From Moraxellaceae bacterium (GTDB lineage Bacteria > Pseudomonadota > Gammaproteobacteria > Pseudomonadales > Moraxellaceae), in contig JACKNZ010000010.1 of the NCBI GenBank assembly GCA_024234595.1, positions 74,157 to 138,156 on the forward strand: 64,000 nt of DNA. Reading direction: 5' to 3'. The translations under genes were made by a program, and so were the position numbers. Below, in pieces: positions 41,133-49,730 of the stretch; the first letter of the stretch is position 1; every line of letters begins with the position of its first letter. The notes beneath the pieces were generated by a model. It had not been told where the DNA came from and did not search any database. It worked only from the letters and a program-made list of their open reading frames with translations.

Positions 41133-43736
41133 TTATCTTGCTATCTTTGCTTTGAGCTGTTGATAAACACCGTAACCGTTTTCGTCTTTTTTAACAGCCA
41201 TTAAAAATAAAGTTTTGCCATTACTGGCGGCTTCCCATTTACGGCCAATGGCATTTTTTTCTTTACTGTCATCATTCGTCACCAACTGGTCGCCTTTATA
41301 TTCCACAACTAATAAACGCCCATCATTGAGCATTGCTACAAAATCAGGATAAAACTTGCCTGTTGCTGTGGGCAGCCAAAACGCATTTTTAGGGTCACTT
41401 TCCAAGTTTCTTACCCAGTAGGCCAGTTTATTTTCTGCATGCAATCGTTCAAAGCTCTTAGCACAGTCAATCTCTTCGTTATTCATATCCGCAATAACAG
41501 CAAAATAATGCTTAGGAAACTTTAAGCCGCCGCGATAAAAGGCTTTAGGCGAATAATTGACCCTACTAAAATCAATACTAAAGTTAAATGATGTTTCGAC
41601 CATCGGATTATCTAGCAGTAAGGTCTGAAAGCCTGTTGTTGCTGCCTTTTGACGATAAGCACTGATTTTTTCGAGTAGCACTTTTTGCAAAATGAATTTT
41701 GCGCGTACCAATAAATCTAAGCTAAAGCCACGTTGTTGTTGAAGGTGGGTAATCATACGCTGTACAAACGTAAGCATGGTGATGGGTTGCACGTCTATTT
41801 GATGTACACGCCTATCTAACCATTCAACTAATTCAAGCTCTGTCCAATCTTGCTGATAAGCTAAAGATAGCTGCGCTTGTGCGGTCAATAATTGCCAGAC
41901 AATTTGCTCATTTTCTATATCAAAGGCAAAGGTTTTGCTGTTTTCATCAAAACTAAATTCGGGCAAGGTGGTGGGATAGTCTAATAAGTTCCAGCCTTGT
42001 AATTCTAATATGGTGTCTTTTACTGCAAGCTCTAATTCACCTTGCTCCAATAGGCACAACATTGGCACACTAAACGGTAAGCCTTGCTCTTGAGGTGATT
42101 TTTGCTTTTCTAGTTGCTTTTTATATTCGGTAATGACCGCGACCGCGTATGTTTGTTCTTTTTTGGGCAAGGCGGCAATCAATTTTTGTTCTAAGGCTAA
42201 AGGCAAGTCAGATTTGACAGTGATTTTTATTTGACCGTCCGCTAAAGGCTGAATGTCAATGGCTTCAAGTTCCTGCTTAGTCAATTCATAGATGCTTGGT
42301 GCTTCACTGACAGTAAACGCCAGTTGTGGCTTTGGCTTAAAAAGTGGTAAGTCATCAGTATTTTCTAATAAGGGCTGTTGTACATTAACATATTGGTCGG
42401 CTTCTTCTTTCTCAAAGCCCATTGTTGTTAGCATTTCTTTTAATTGTATCGCTCCTTGATAAAAGTCAGGGCTACAAACATGAGCATAGGCTTTATTCAA
42501 GTCATCTTGCGCTTGTTTGGTGGCAAAGGGCATACGCAATACCCGACCAAGTAACTGCTCAATGTCTTTACTAGAGCGTATATTGGCTACCGAACAAAAC
42601 ACATAAGCATACGAGCAATCCCAGCCTTCTTTAAGTGCTTGAACAGTAATAATAATTTCTATTTTGCAATCTGGGGAAAATAAATCAACGTTTTCTAGCT
42701 CACGCTGATTGCCTGTAGCAATGGCAATGGTGTTAGGGTCTATTTGTTCATTATTGATTAAATGCTGTTTGAGGGCATCAACATTCACCGCTTTGTCAGC
42801 ATTTTCGGCTTGAATAAGCAACAAAGGACGAATAGGTGATGCGCTTTGTTGGGTAATTTGTGCTAAGCGTTTTCGATTGGCCACCGCGTCTCTAACGGCG
42901 GCTTCCCATGTGCTATGTTCTGTGAGCAAAATGGGCAGTTTAATCATTTCTTCGTCTTTTAACTCGCCTGCGGATACACGATACAAGACATTGCTACCTG
43001 TTTTTTTGTCATTATCTGGTGTGGCGGTAAACTCAATAATACAAGCTGGCGATAGCCGTTGTAACACTTCAAAAGTGAGCTTGGTTCGGGCGTTGTGGGC
43101 TTCGTCTAGTAATACTAAAGGTCGATGTAGATGCAAAACATTGGCAAAAGAGTATTTGAGCTTGCCATTTTCTAAACATTCCAAGCCTGTGTTGGTAGTC
43201 ACCTGATTAAAATGAGTTTCTAAGGCTTCTTTGTGATTGTAAACGTCACGGCCTTCGGTTTTGTCAACTCTAAACGTTTGTAGTGTACCAATGACAATAC
43301 ATACATTTTGGCTAATATCTTGCGGTTGTATTTCTTCTAATTGCGTTACATCAAACACGCGGACTTTGCCATTAAATTTATCGTCTAGAGCTTGGCGATA
43401 CGGGTGTCTTGGATTGCGTAAAGCATTATAGGTTTGAGTGCGAATGGTATTGCTAGGCACAAGCCAAAGCACAAGGGGATATTCTTGCTCAAGGTAATTT
43501 TCAGCGGCGATGTTAATACTATGTGCCGCTAAAATCGTTTTACCACCACCTGTGGGTAAACGTAAGCACACATAAGGAATTTTATCTAAGCCTTGAATGT
43601 GTCGATATAACGGAATTGCCCCTGTGCTTTTGCCAACACATTGAATAAAAGCGGTTTGTGGGTCGGTAATACGCGCTCTTTGCAAATAGGTTTTTAGGGC
43701 ATTGAGGGCGTTATCTTGATATCTTTTGAGTTTCAT
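41133..43736 (-). CDS. res: Type III restriction enzyme, Res subunit
   Basis: An 867-aa DEAD-family translocase plus nuclease. N-terminal helicase: Walker A LPTGGGKTILAA (about residues 60-71), LLDEAHNA (DEAH), EFTATPD (motif III), and motif VI QLLGRVLRMP. The C-terminal PD-ExK endonuclease is YPDFVAMLNDGRLLVVEYKG near residue 815. It works only with the Mod subunit, cutting DNA 25-27 bp from unmethylated, inversely oriented sites. It starts 1 nt after the mod stop (TAATATG), so the two are coupled. Slightly short of the 950-1000 aa typical enzymes, but all motifs are present. Confidence 0.92.
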   Translation of the reverse strand: MKLKRYQDNALNALKTYLQRARITDPQTAFIQCVGKSTGAIPLYRHIQGLDKIPYVCLRLPTGGGKTILAAHSINIAAENYLEQEYPLVLWLVPSNTIRTQTYNALRNPRHPYRQALDDKFNGKVRVFDVTQLEEIQPQDISQNVCIVIGTLQTFRVDKTEGRDVYNHKEALETHFNQVTTNTGLECLENGKLKYSFANVLHLHRPLVLLDEAHNARTKLTFEVLQRLSPACIIEFTATPDNDKKTGSNVLYRVSAGELKDEEMIKLPILLTEHSTWEAAVRDAVANRKRLAQITQQSASPIRPLLLIQAENADKAVNVDALKQHLINNEQIDPNTIAIATGNQRELENVDLFSPDCKIEIIITVQALKEGWDCSYAYVFCSVANIRSSKDIEQLLGRVLRMPFATKQAQDDLNKAYAHVCSPDFYQGAIQLKEMLTTMGFEKEEADQYVNVQQPLLENTDDLPLFKPKPQLAFTVSEAPSIYELTKQELEAIDIQPLADGQIKITVKSDLPLALEQKLIAALPKKEQTYAVAVITEYKKQLEKQKSPQEQGLPFSVPMLCLLEQGELELAVKDTILELQGWNLLDYPTTLPEFSFDENSKTFAFDIENEQIVWQLLTAQAQLSLAYQQDWTELELVEWLDRRVHQIDVQPITMLTFVQRMITHLQQQRGFSLDLLVRAKFILQKVLLEKISAYRQKAATTGFQTLLLDNPMVETSFNFSIDFSRVNYSPKAFYRGGLKFPKHYFAVIADMNNEEIDCAKSFERLHAENKLAYWVRNLESDPKNAFWLPTATGKFYPDFVAMLNDGRLLVVEYKGDQLVTNDDSKEKNAIGRKWEAASNGKTLFLMAVKKDENGYGVYQQLKAKIAR

Positions 43737-43737
43737 A

Positions 43738-45282
43738 TTAACGCGCCTTAATGTCGTAAGGAGTTTGCTTAAAGGTGATTTGTTTTAGGTCTAATGTTTC
43801 TTGGCCAACACGGGTACTTTCGCCGTAAATCACTTTTTGGCCGTCATGAGGCGGTAAATCTCGCAAGACTTGACGCGTTAAAACATTGCCCATGTTAGGG
43901 CGTTTGTCGCCTAAGATGCCGTTATATAACAGGTAATAAGCAGTGTTGTTGTGTATGCCTAATAAGGGGCTGCTTAACCCCCTCCCTGCCTCCCCCTTGT
44001 CAAGGGGAGGAGAAAAAGGTGTTTTGGTTTCGCTAAACCATACATGGGCGGCCAAGTCTGCAAAATGTATGTTGGGGTTTATTTGGCCTTGCGTGTCAAA
44101 AATAGGCGCACCTAGCGTATAAAACTTAACACCGCCACCACCTTGCCAATTAACGGCTTGGCTGATGCCGCCTTGCTCACCTTCAATGACTTTTTTAAGA
44201 CGTGGTAGGCAATGGCTTAAAGCATGGTCGCCCATTTCTATGCCAATGTAACGGCGATTCATTTTATGAGCTACAGCGGCGGTTGTGCCACTGCCTAAAA
44301 AGCTGTCTAGGACTAAATCGCCTTCGTTGGTAGCGATATGTAAAATACGTTGGATAAGGCGTTCGGGCTTTGGGGTATCAAAAGCATCACTTCCACCAAA
44401 TAATACATTTATTTCTTTTTTTGCTTCTTGATTATGTCCAACTTCATTATTCATCCACCATGTCCATGCATTTTGTCCTTGAATATCGACCAAATAGGTT
44501 TTTTTTCTTGGAACGCCTGCTCCGTCTTTACCAAACCAAATTCTTCCCGCTTGAATTTCTTCCTCCATCCTTTCTTGAGTAAACCTCCAGCATAAATTAC
44601 TTGGTAGCTCTATCTCTCGACCTTTTGGTGTTGTTAGTTTATAAAACTGAGATGCGGTAGCATGGCCAGCCTGAGCCGTACAATCTGTTGAAGCCCAAGC
44701 TCCTCGTGGGTCATTATCAGGATTCTTAAAGTCTTTTCTGCGAGACTCACTAATATCAAGCTGGTTGAATGATTGATAGCCAGAAGATGACTTCCCATAC
44801 ACAATAATATGCTCGTGAGCAGCTCCTAGCCGTAATCTATTATCAGGAGAAGTTCGTTTCTGCCAAACCACATTCGCCACAAAATTCCGCCGACCAAATA
44901 CCTCATCCATCAATACTTTTAAATAATGACCTTCGTTATCGTCAATACTCACCCAAATACTACCGTCCTCCGCCAACAACTCACGCAACAACACCAAACG
45001 CGGATACATCGTACTTAACCACTTGCTATGCTCCACATTATCATCGTAATGCTCAAACGCACTTTTAGTATTGTAAGGAGGGTCAATATAAATACACTTT
45101 ACTTGCCCTGCATAATAGGGCAACAGACTTTTTAGTGCGTCTAAGTTGTCGCCTTGTATTAGCATATTGGACGTATTAGCATCACCCACACTCAAACTAG
45201 GGTCGGCTTGCAACACACGATAGGGAACTTTTGGCGCGTTTTGTAAATCGTCTTCCCGACTTAACCAGTGCAAAATAGGCAT
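43738..45282 (-). CDS. mod: Type III DNA N6-adenine methyltransferase, Mod subunit
   Basis: 514 aa. DPPY at residues 67-70 precedes the SAM motif DSFLGSGTTAAV (about 323), the beta-class order used by type III Mod proteins. Between them lies the variable target-recognition region. The start at 45282 (MPILHWLSRE) fits other Mod proteins, which open with M-P-x-LHWIG; an open frame to 45375 reads through a GGCGCATT palindrome and is not protein-like. At about residues 423-436 the sequence SPPLDKGEAGRG is translated from a dispersed REP-like repeat inserted in frame (43976-44015). Whether the insertion impairs activity is unknown. GATC-like specificity cannot be read. Confidence 0.9.
   Translation of the reverse strand: MPILHWLSREDDLQNAPKVPYRVLQADPSLSVGDANTSNMLIQGDNLDALKSLLPYYAGQVKCIYIDPPYNTKSAFEHYDDNVEHSKWLSTMYPRLVLLRELLAEDGSIWVSIDDNEGHYLKVLMDEVFGRRNFVANVVWQKRTSPDNRLRLGAAHEHIIVYGKSSSGYQSFNQLDISESRRKDFKNPDNDPRGAWASTDCTAQAGHATASQFYKLTTPKGREIELPSNLCWRFTQERMEEEIQAGRIWFGKDGAGVPRKKTYLVDIQGQNAWTWWMNNEVGHNQEAKKEINVLFGGSDAFDTPKPERLIQRILHIATNEGDLVLDSFLGSGTTAAVAHKMNRRYIGIEMGDHALSHCLPRLKKVIEGEQGGISQAVNWQGGGGVKFYTLGAPIFDTQGQINPNIHFADLAAHVWFSETKTPFSPPLDKGEAGRGLSSPLLGIHNNTAYYLLYNGILGDKRPNMGNVLTRQVLRDLPPHDGQKVIYGESTRVGQETLDLKQITFKQTPYDIKAR
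43976..44015. repeat. REP-like G/C-run repeat inserted within mod
   Basis: CCCTCCCTGCCTCCCCCTTG-TC-AAGGGGAGGAG resembles the C-run/G-run intergenic repeats at 4738-4801 and 60445-60535. It keeps the mod frame open and adds about 13 residues. Confidence 0.6.
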
Positions 45283-45356
45283 AGTGTTATCATTTATAAG
45301 ATATTGAATAAGTGGCGAATTATGCCACTTGTAAAAAATATAGCTAGTCTCGTCAG

Positions 45357-45450
45357 GCGCATTATAATGCGCCATTTTAAGCCATAAACATGAATATTTG
45401 TCTAACGTACATAATGGTGCATTACGCTATCGCTAATGCTACCCTACGAC
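45357..45450. repeat. GGCGCATT palindrome copy B with neighbouring GCATTA hairpin
   Basis: GGCGCATTATAATGCGCC (45357-45374) is a perfect 18-bp palindrome. GCATTACGC-TAT-CGCTAATGC at 45419-45439 is a second imperfect hairpin within a TGGTGCATTACGCTATCGC tract. Both occur upstream of mod, between it and prlC. Confidence 0.55.
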
Positions 45451-45453
45451 TGA

Positions 45454-45504
45454 CTTCGACTCCGCTCAGTCAACGCAAAAATGCGCCCTGAGCGCAGTCG
45501 AAGG
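45454..45504. repeat. TCGA-type palindromic repeat, copy 1
   Basis: CTTCGACTCCGCTCAGTCAA...GCGCCCTGAGCGCAGTCGAAGGG, ending 1 bp before the prlC stop codon. Other copies: 49648-49698, 63845-63896 and a partial one from 63979. Arms share TTCGACT-x-x-GCTCA / TGAGC-x-x-AGTCGAA. Confidence 0.7.
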
Positions 45505-45505
45505 G

Positions 45506-47515
45506 TTAAGCCTTTTCCAAACCACTATGACGCAATAAGGCATCAATGTTTGGCTCGCGTCCTCTAAATGCCACAAACAAGTCTAATGCAGGTTGACTGC
45601 CGCCTTTGGCCAACACATTTTGTCTAAACGATAAGCCTGTTTCGCGGTTAAAAATGCCTTCTTGTTCAAAGCGTGAAAAGGCATCGCTCGACAACACTTC
45701 GGCCCATTTATAGCTGTAATAACCTGCGGCATAACCACCTGCAAAAATATGGCTAAAACTATGCTGAAAACGATTAAAGGCAGGAGGAGGCATCACGCTC
45801 ACCTCATTACGTACCGCATTTAATGTCTCTTGAATACCTTGTGCGGTTAAAGGTGCTTGGCTATGAATACGCAAATCAAACAGAGCAAACTCTAATTGGC
45901 GTAAGGTTTGTAAACCTGATTGAAAGTTTTTTGCCGCTAACAAATTGTCTAATAATGCTTTAGGCAAGGCCTCGCCTGTCTCAATATGTTGAGTCATTAA
46001 GGCAAGGGCTTGTTCTTCCCAACACCAATGCTCCATAAATTGACTGGGTAACTCCACCGCATCCCACGCCACCCCATGAATCCCACCCACCGCCGTAACA
46101 TCGACTTCGGTCAGCATATGATGTAAACCATGACCAAACTCATGGAACAAGGTAATCACTTCATCATGGGTTAATAAAGCAGGTTTGTCGCCAACAGGGG
46201 GATTAAAGTTACAGGTTAAAAAGGCAATGGGCAGTTGTGTTGCGCGGCGTGATTGGCAATTGCTCATCCATGCACCACCGCGTTTATTGGCGCGGGCATA
46301 AGGGTCTAAATAAAATGAGGCAATGGTTTTGCCTTGTTCACTGATGGTGTAATAGGTAACATCTTCTGCCCAAACATCAACTTGTTGAGCGCGAATGTCT
46401 ACGCCATACAAACGTTCAGCAATTTTAAATAAACCATCAATCACCATCGGCGCAGGGAAATACGCTCTTAATACTTCTTGCGACAAATTGTGTTTTTGCT
46501 GTTTGAGTTTTTCCGAGACATAACTGGTGTCCCACGGTTGCAAATCATTGATTCCCAACGTTGCAGCAAATTCGCGTAATTCGGCTAAGTCTTGTTGTGC
46601 CGCTGGTTTGGCGCGTTGCGCCAACTCTTGTAAAAACTGCATGACCACATCAACCGAAGAAGCCATTTTTGGCACTAAAGACAATTGTGCGTAGTTGTCA
46701 TAACCTAATAATTGCGCTTGCTCATAACGCAAACTTAAAATTTCGGCCATGAATGCGGAGTTATCAAATTTGCCATCGGCACTTAATTCGGAAGCGCGAG
46801 TCACATAAGCGGTATAAACTTCTTGGCGCAAAGCACGGTCATTGGCGTAAGTCATTACTGCTAAATATGCAGGAATATCCAAGGTTGCCACATGACCTGT
46901 TAAACCACGTTGTTGGGCTAATTGTGCCAGTAAACCTTGATGCGCTTCGGGTAAGCCTTGTAATTCAGTGTCGGTTAAGGGTTTATGCCATGCTTGTGTC
47001 GCATCTAATAAATTATCGGCAAACTTAGCACTCAAGGCTGATAAACGTTCTTCGATTTCGGCAAAACGTTGTTTTTTGTCATCAGCTAAGGCCACACCAC
47101 TGAGTTTAAAATCGCGTAGGGCGTTTTTAATGGTTTGTTGTTGGGCGGTGCTGAGTTGTTCAAAGTCGGCACTGTCGGCTAATTGTTGGTAGCTTTGATA
47201 GAGTTTGCTGTTTTGGCCAATTTCGGTGTAATAGGCAGAAATTTTAGCTAAACACTGATTATAGGCATCACGCCAAGCAGGGCTGTTGGTAACAGCATTT
47301 AAATGACTGACTAACGACCATGCTTTGCTGAGTGTGTCATCTAGTTCTTCTAATTGAGCAGGTAATGATTGCCATGTGGGTTGCTGTTGGTCAGCAATAG
47401 CCGCAATTTTTTCACGGTTATGGCTTAATAGTTGTTCGATGGTTGGAACAACAAGCTCAGGGGTGATTTGGGAAAAAGCAGGGAGTTGTTGTTGGGTGAG
47501 TAGAGGATTAGTCAT
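45506..47515 (-). CDS. prlC: Oligopeptidase A (M3 metallopeptidase)
   Basis: A 669-aa zinc peptidase that degrades cytoplasmic peptides, including signal-peptide fragments. The HExxH zinc motif is H458-E-F-G-H462 in LFHEFGHGLHHML, followed by the downstream Glu helix. The start at 47515 (MTNPLLTQQQLPAF) matches E. coli PrlC (MTNPLLTPFELPPF) and has GGA 8 nt upstream; the open frame to 47536 does not. Length is as in E. coli (680 aa). A palindromic repeat abuts the stop. Confidence 0.94.
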   Translation of the reverse strand: MTNPLLTQQQLPAFSQITPELVVPTIEQLLSHNREKIAAIADQQQPTWQSLPAQLEELDDTLSKAWSLVSHLNAVTNSPAWRDAYNQCLAKISAYYTEIGQNSKLYQSYQQLADSADFEQLSTAQQQTIKNALRDFKLSGVALADDKKQRFAEIEERLSALSAKFADNLLDATQAWHKPLTDTELQGLPEAHQGLLAQLAQQRGLTGHVATLDIPAYLAVMTYANDRALRQEVYTAYVTRASELSADGKFDNSAFMAEILSLRYEQAQLLGYDNYAQLSLVPKMASSVDVVMQFLQELAQRAKPAAQQDLAELREFAATLGINDLQPWDTSYVSEKLKQQKHNLSQEVLRAYFPAPMVIDGLFKIAERLYGVDIRAQQVDVWAEDVTYYTISEQGKTIASFYLDPYARANKRGGAWMSNCQSRRATQLPIAFLTCNFNPPVGDKPALLTHDEVITLFHEFGHGLHHMLTEVDVTAVGGIHGVAWDAVELPSQFMEHWCWEEQALALMTQHIETGEALPKALLDNLLAAKNFQSGLQTLRQLEFALFDLRIHSQAPLTAQGIQETLNAVRNEVSVMPPPAFNRFQHSFSHIFAGGYAAGYYSYKWAEVLSSDAFSRFEQEGIFNRETGLSFRQNVLAKGGSQPALDLFVAFRGREPNIDALLRHSGLEKA

Positions 47516-47625
47516 GCGGATGTCCAAGTTATTCATAAAATTACATACATTTTAAAGCGAGTTTTTAGTTTTTAGGCTATTTGTTAGTTTGAATTATGTT
47601 AGAGAATTTGTAACGGTCTTGTTTT

Positions 47626-47789
47626 GTAGCGTGTGGTTGAGGAACGAAACCCACGATTAATGGGAGTTTTTAAATAGGGCTTTTCTTTGTTTATGTTGAT
47701 GGAATTAAACCGACAAAACCTGTCTTCGAGATTTGTTTAAGGTGATTTTTGCAAATGATGAGTTTTGTTCCTCAACCCATTCTACACAC
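47626..47789. repeat. GGTTGAGGAACGAAACCC repeat, copy 1 (long form)
   Basis: The left end GTAGCGTGTGGTTGAGGAAC GAAACCCAC is mirrored at the right end by GTTTTGTTCCTCAACCCATTCTAC, giving about 22-bp imperfect terminal inverted repeats on a 164-bp unit. It fills the gap between prlC and the 140-aa orphan gene, reaching the latter's stop codon. Confidence 0.68.
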
Positions 47790-48211
47790 TAAGGTATAGA
47801 ACTTAAAGGTACAACCGTATAACCAGCCTGAGTTAATTCATCAGCCCAATGTTCTAAAGTTATACGATAAATTTCTTTGAAGAAAAGTCTATAATCTTGT
47901 ATTTTCCAGCCAGATGGAAAATATAAACAACCGTCATCATCAGGCTCTAGCAGTGCCTCAAAATTATAACTCTCACATTGCAAAGCATCTGCAAGTGCTT
48001 TAACTACAATGGCCTTATGTGCTGTTGTATAAATGCGATTTTTAACTTCAAAAAAGTATTTATTAAATAAGGGTACCATTTGTTCAAAATTATTTGGGTC
48101 GAATTGACACAAATAATCTTCCCATTCTTCTCGGTCATATACCTGAAAGGGTGCTAAGGCACAAGCTGGACTTGCCGAAAAGTCAACCGTACTATTAGGG
48201 TACTTCAACAT
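47789..48211 (-). CDS. Hypothetical 140-aa protein between two repeat copies
   Basis: I do not recognise this protein. It is acidic and aromatic-rich, with DREEWEDYLCQFDPNNFEQMV, a helix KAIVVKALADAL and a C-terminal ITLEHWADELTQAGYTVVPL; no signal peptide or membrane helix is seen. It could be an immunity-type or other accessory protein, but that is speculation. The ATG at 48211 (MLKYPNSTVDF) is preferred: the upstream extension to 48250 (GFVPQPHATRF) is a translation of the GGTTGAGGAACGAAACCC repeat. It is bracketed by two copies of that repeat between prlC and the Dyp peroxidase gene. Confidence 0.55.
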   Translation of the reverse strand: MLKYPNSTVDFSASPACALAPFQVYDREEWEDYLCQFDPNNFEQMVPLFNKYFFEVKNRIYTTAHKAIVVKALADALQCESYNFEALLEPDDDGCLYFPSGWKIQDYRLFFKEIYRITLEHWADELTQAGYTVVPLSSIP

Positions 48212-48221
48212 AGTAAATCTC

Positions 48222-48291
48222 GTAGCGTGTGGTTGAGGAACGAAACCCACAACAATTCAATCGTGGATTTCCTTTGCCAAGCCATTCTACA
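48222..48291. repeat. GGTTGAGGAACGAAACCC repeat, copy 2 (short form)
   Basis: GTAGCGTGTGGTTGAGGAAC GAAACCCAC is identical to the left end of copy 1 for 29 bp; the right end GTGGATTTC...CCATTCTAC is diverged. The final CTAC supplies the stop codon (TAG) of the Dyp peroxidase gene. Confidence 0.65.
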
Positions 48292-49159
48292 ACACTGCTA
48301 ACTGTACTCGGCCATCCTTCACAGGCGGACACCAAAAATAAGCCCCTGTGATTGGCCGTGTAAACTGAAATAGGGCATCTTGAATGCCATCTTCAAGGCC
48401 AACCATACGCCGTAATTGTGCCGCAAATGCTTGACTTGAATGACCAAAAGCGACAAACATCAAACCTCCGTCCACGCCTGACGACCACGGCATAGAACGA
48501 CGCAATACAAAGGCTTCTGGGCTAAAACTTTCTTGGGCAGTACGTTTAACATGAGCCGATTCAGGCGCATCATCTAACTCTTCGTTATCATCTTTGCGTC
48601 GACCAATGGCATTATCTTGTTGTTCATTGCTCATCCTGTTAAAGCTTGGCATATGATGTAGCCATTGTTGCACCGCAACCACACTACCGCCATTTAACTG
48701 GGGATTTTCATCAGCCACAAAAGCGGCGGCTATCGCCGCTTCATCGTGCGGATTCTCTGTGCCATCTTCATAACCAGTTAAATCGCGACCACCCAAATGG
48801 CAAAAAGCATCGACAATTTGAGTACAATCAAAAGCGGCCTCTAAGGTTTTAATCAGTTGTTGGCTTAATAACAACAGCTCACCACGCTCAGAACCACGCA
48901 CCCATAACCAAACATCGGCAGGAGTAGAAGGAATATTAATACCTGCACTGGTATAAGCAGGAAAGTTTGGCAAATGCGGATGTGCTAAATCTAATTGTAA
49001 TAACAAAGATTTACCTAAACCCAAGACAACTTGTTCACCATCAACCATGGCACATAACTGTTGTAAACAAGCTTTAACTTGGCTTGGATCATATTGTTGA
49101 AAAGTCAAATAACGGCCAACTGGGGGAATGTTGGCTAAAATACCACGTTGATAACTCAC
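48287..49159 (-). CDS. Dyp-type heme peroxidase
   Basis: 290 aa, close to the YfeX/TyrA class of dye-decolorizing peroxidases. The signature GRDLTGYEDGTENP carries the catalytic aspartate D132 (GxxDG). The proximal heme ligand is H203 in SAHVKRT, and R220/R221 lie in VLRRSMPW. It uses H2O2 to oxidise varied substrates; YfeX has also been linked to porphyrin chemistry. There is no signal peptide, so it is cytoplasmic or encapsulated; no encapsulin gene is adjacent. Its ATG lies 3 bp after the merR stop, so both are one transcript. Confidence 0.9.
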   Translation of the reverse strand: MSYQRGILANIPPVGRYLTFQQYDPSQVKACLQQLCAMVDGEQVVLGLGKSLLLQLDLAHPHLPNFPAYTSAGINIPSTPADVWLWVRGSERGELLLLSQQLIKTLEAAFDCTQIVDAFCHLGGRDLTGYEDGTENPHDEAAIAAAFVADENPQLNGGSVVAVQQWLHHMPSFNRMSNEQQDNAIGRRKDDNEELDDAPESAHVKRTAQESFSPEAFVLRRSMPWSSGVDGGLMFVAFGHSSQAFAAQLRRMVGLEDGIQDALFQFTRPITGAYFWCPPVKDGRVQLAVL

Positions 49160-49162
49160 TAT

Positions 49163-49540
49163 TTATTCCTCATCTATAGGCGTGCAGTCACGACGCAAAG
49201 GGCAATCTGTGCCAATCGGCAAGGTACTTAAACGCTGGCGTAATTGTTGTAGGCTGTTAATCCGTTGATCAATGAGACGTACCTTATCAGCAACAAAATT
49301 TTCTACTAACACTGGGGCTAATTGGCCGCCTGCCAACATGGGTAAAATACTGGCAATTTCACGTAAAGAAAAACCTAACTCTTGGGCAAGCTTAATAAAA
49401 TTTACCGTGTCTAGTGTTGCAGGCGTGTAATTTTTATAACCATTACCTAGCCTAAAGCCTGTAATTAAGCCTTGTTTTTCATAAAAACGAATCGTATCTC
49501 GGCTCACTTGAGCCGCTTGAGCAAGTTCACCAATTAACAT
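49163..49540 (-). CDS. MerR-family transcriptional regulator
   Basis: 125 aa. An N-terminal winged HTH (MLIGELAQAAQVSRDTIRFYEKQGLI...) is followed by a dimer coiled coil and a C-terminal C113-x5-C119 pair (CPLRRDC), which could bind a metal ion or sense oxidants. The start at 49540 is the conserved MerR N-terminus; an open frame upstream to 49573 runs through the operator. A GGAGT-GT-ACTCC dyad with MerR-type promoter spacing lies just upstream. It probably controls itself, the Dyp peroxidase downstream and the divergent SDR gene. Which signal it senses is unknown. Confidence 0.88.
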   Translation of the reverse strand: MLIGELAQAAQVSRDTIRFYEKQGLITGFRLGNGYKNYTPATLDTVNFIKLAQELGFSLREIASILPMLAGGQLAPVLVENFVADKVRLIDQRINSLQQLRQRLSTLPIGTDCPLRRDCTPIDEE

Positions 49541-49551
49541 GCAAAAAGTCC

Positions 49552-49583
49552 TTGACCTTGGAGTGTACTCCATAGTTTAGAGT
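49552..49583 (+). promoter_or_regulatory. MerR-type promoter/operator reading towards the SDR gene
   Basis: TTGACC (-35, 49552-49557), a 20-bp spacer containing the dyad TTGGAGT-GT-ACTCCATA, then TAGAGT (-10, 49578-49583). The over-long spacer centred on a dyad is characteristic of MerR-activated promoters. It would drive the gene at 49731, with the TCGA repeat lying in its leader. Confidence 0.6.
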
Positions 49584-49647
49584 GTCTATCAATAAATGCA
49601 AACTTTAACAATGCTGACGTATTTCACTTGTCATTTCGTTTATTTGG

Positions 49648-49698
49648 TTTTGACTTCGCTCAACCAACACTAAATGTACCCTGAGCTGAGTCGAAGGG
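49648..49698. repeat. TCGA-type palindromic repeat, copy 2
   Basis: TTTTGACTTCGCTCAACCAA...GTACCCTGAGCTGAGTCGAAGGG. It lies in the untranslated leader between the MerR-type promoter and the SDR gene. Confidence 0.7.
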
Positions 49699-49730
49699 TG
49701 AAGTATTAAGCTTAAACGAGGAGAACAATC

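Noticed and set aside
47626..48291. Repeat pair as a transposon with its own transposase
   Set aside because: The enclosed 140-aa protein shows no transposase motifs and the second repeat copy is degenerate at one end.
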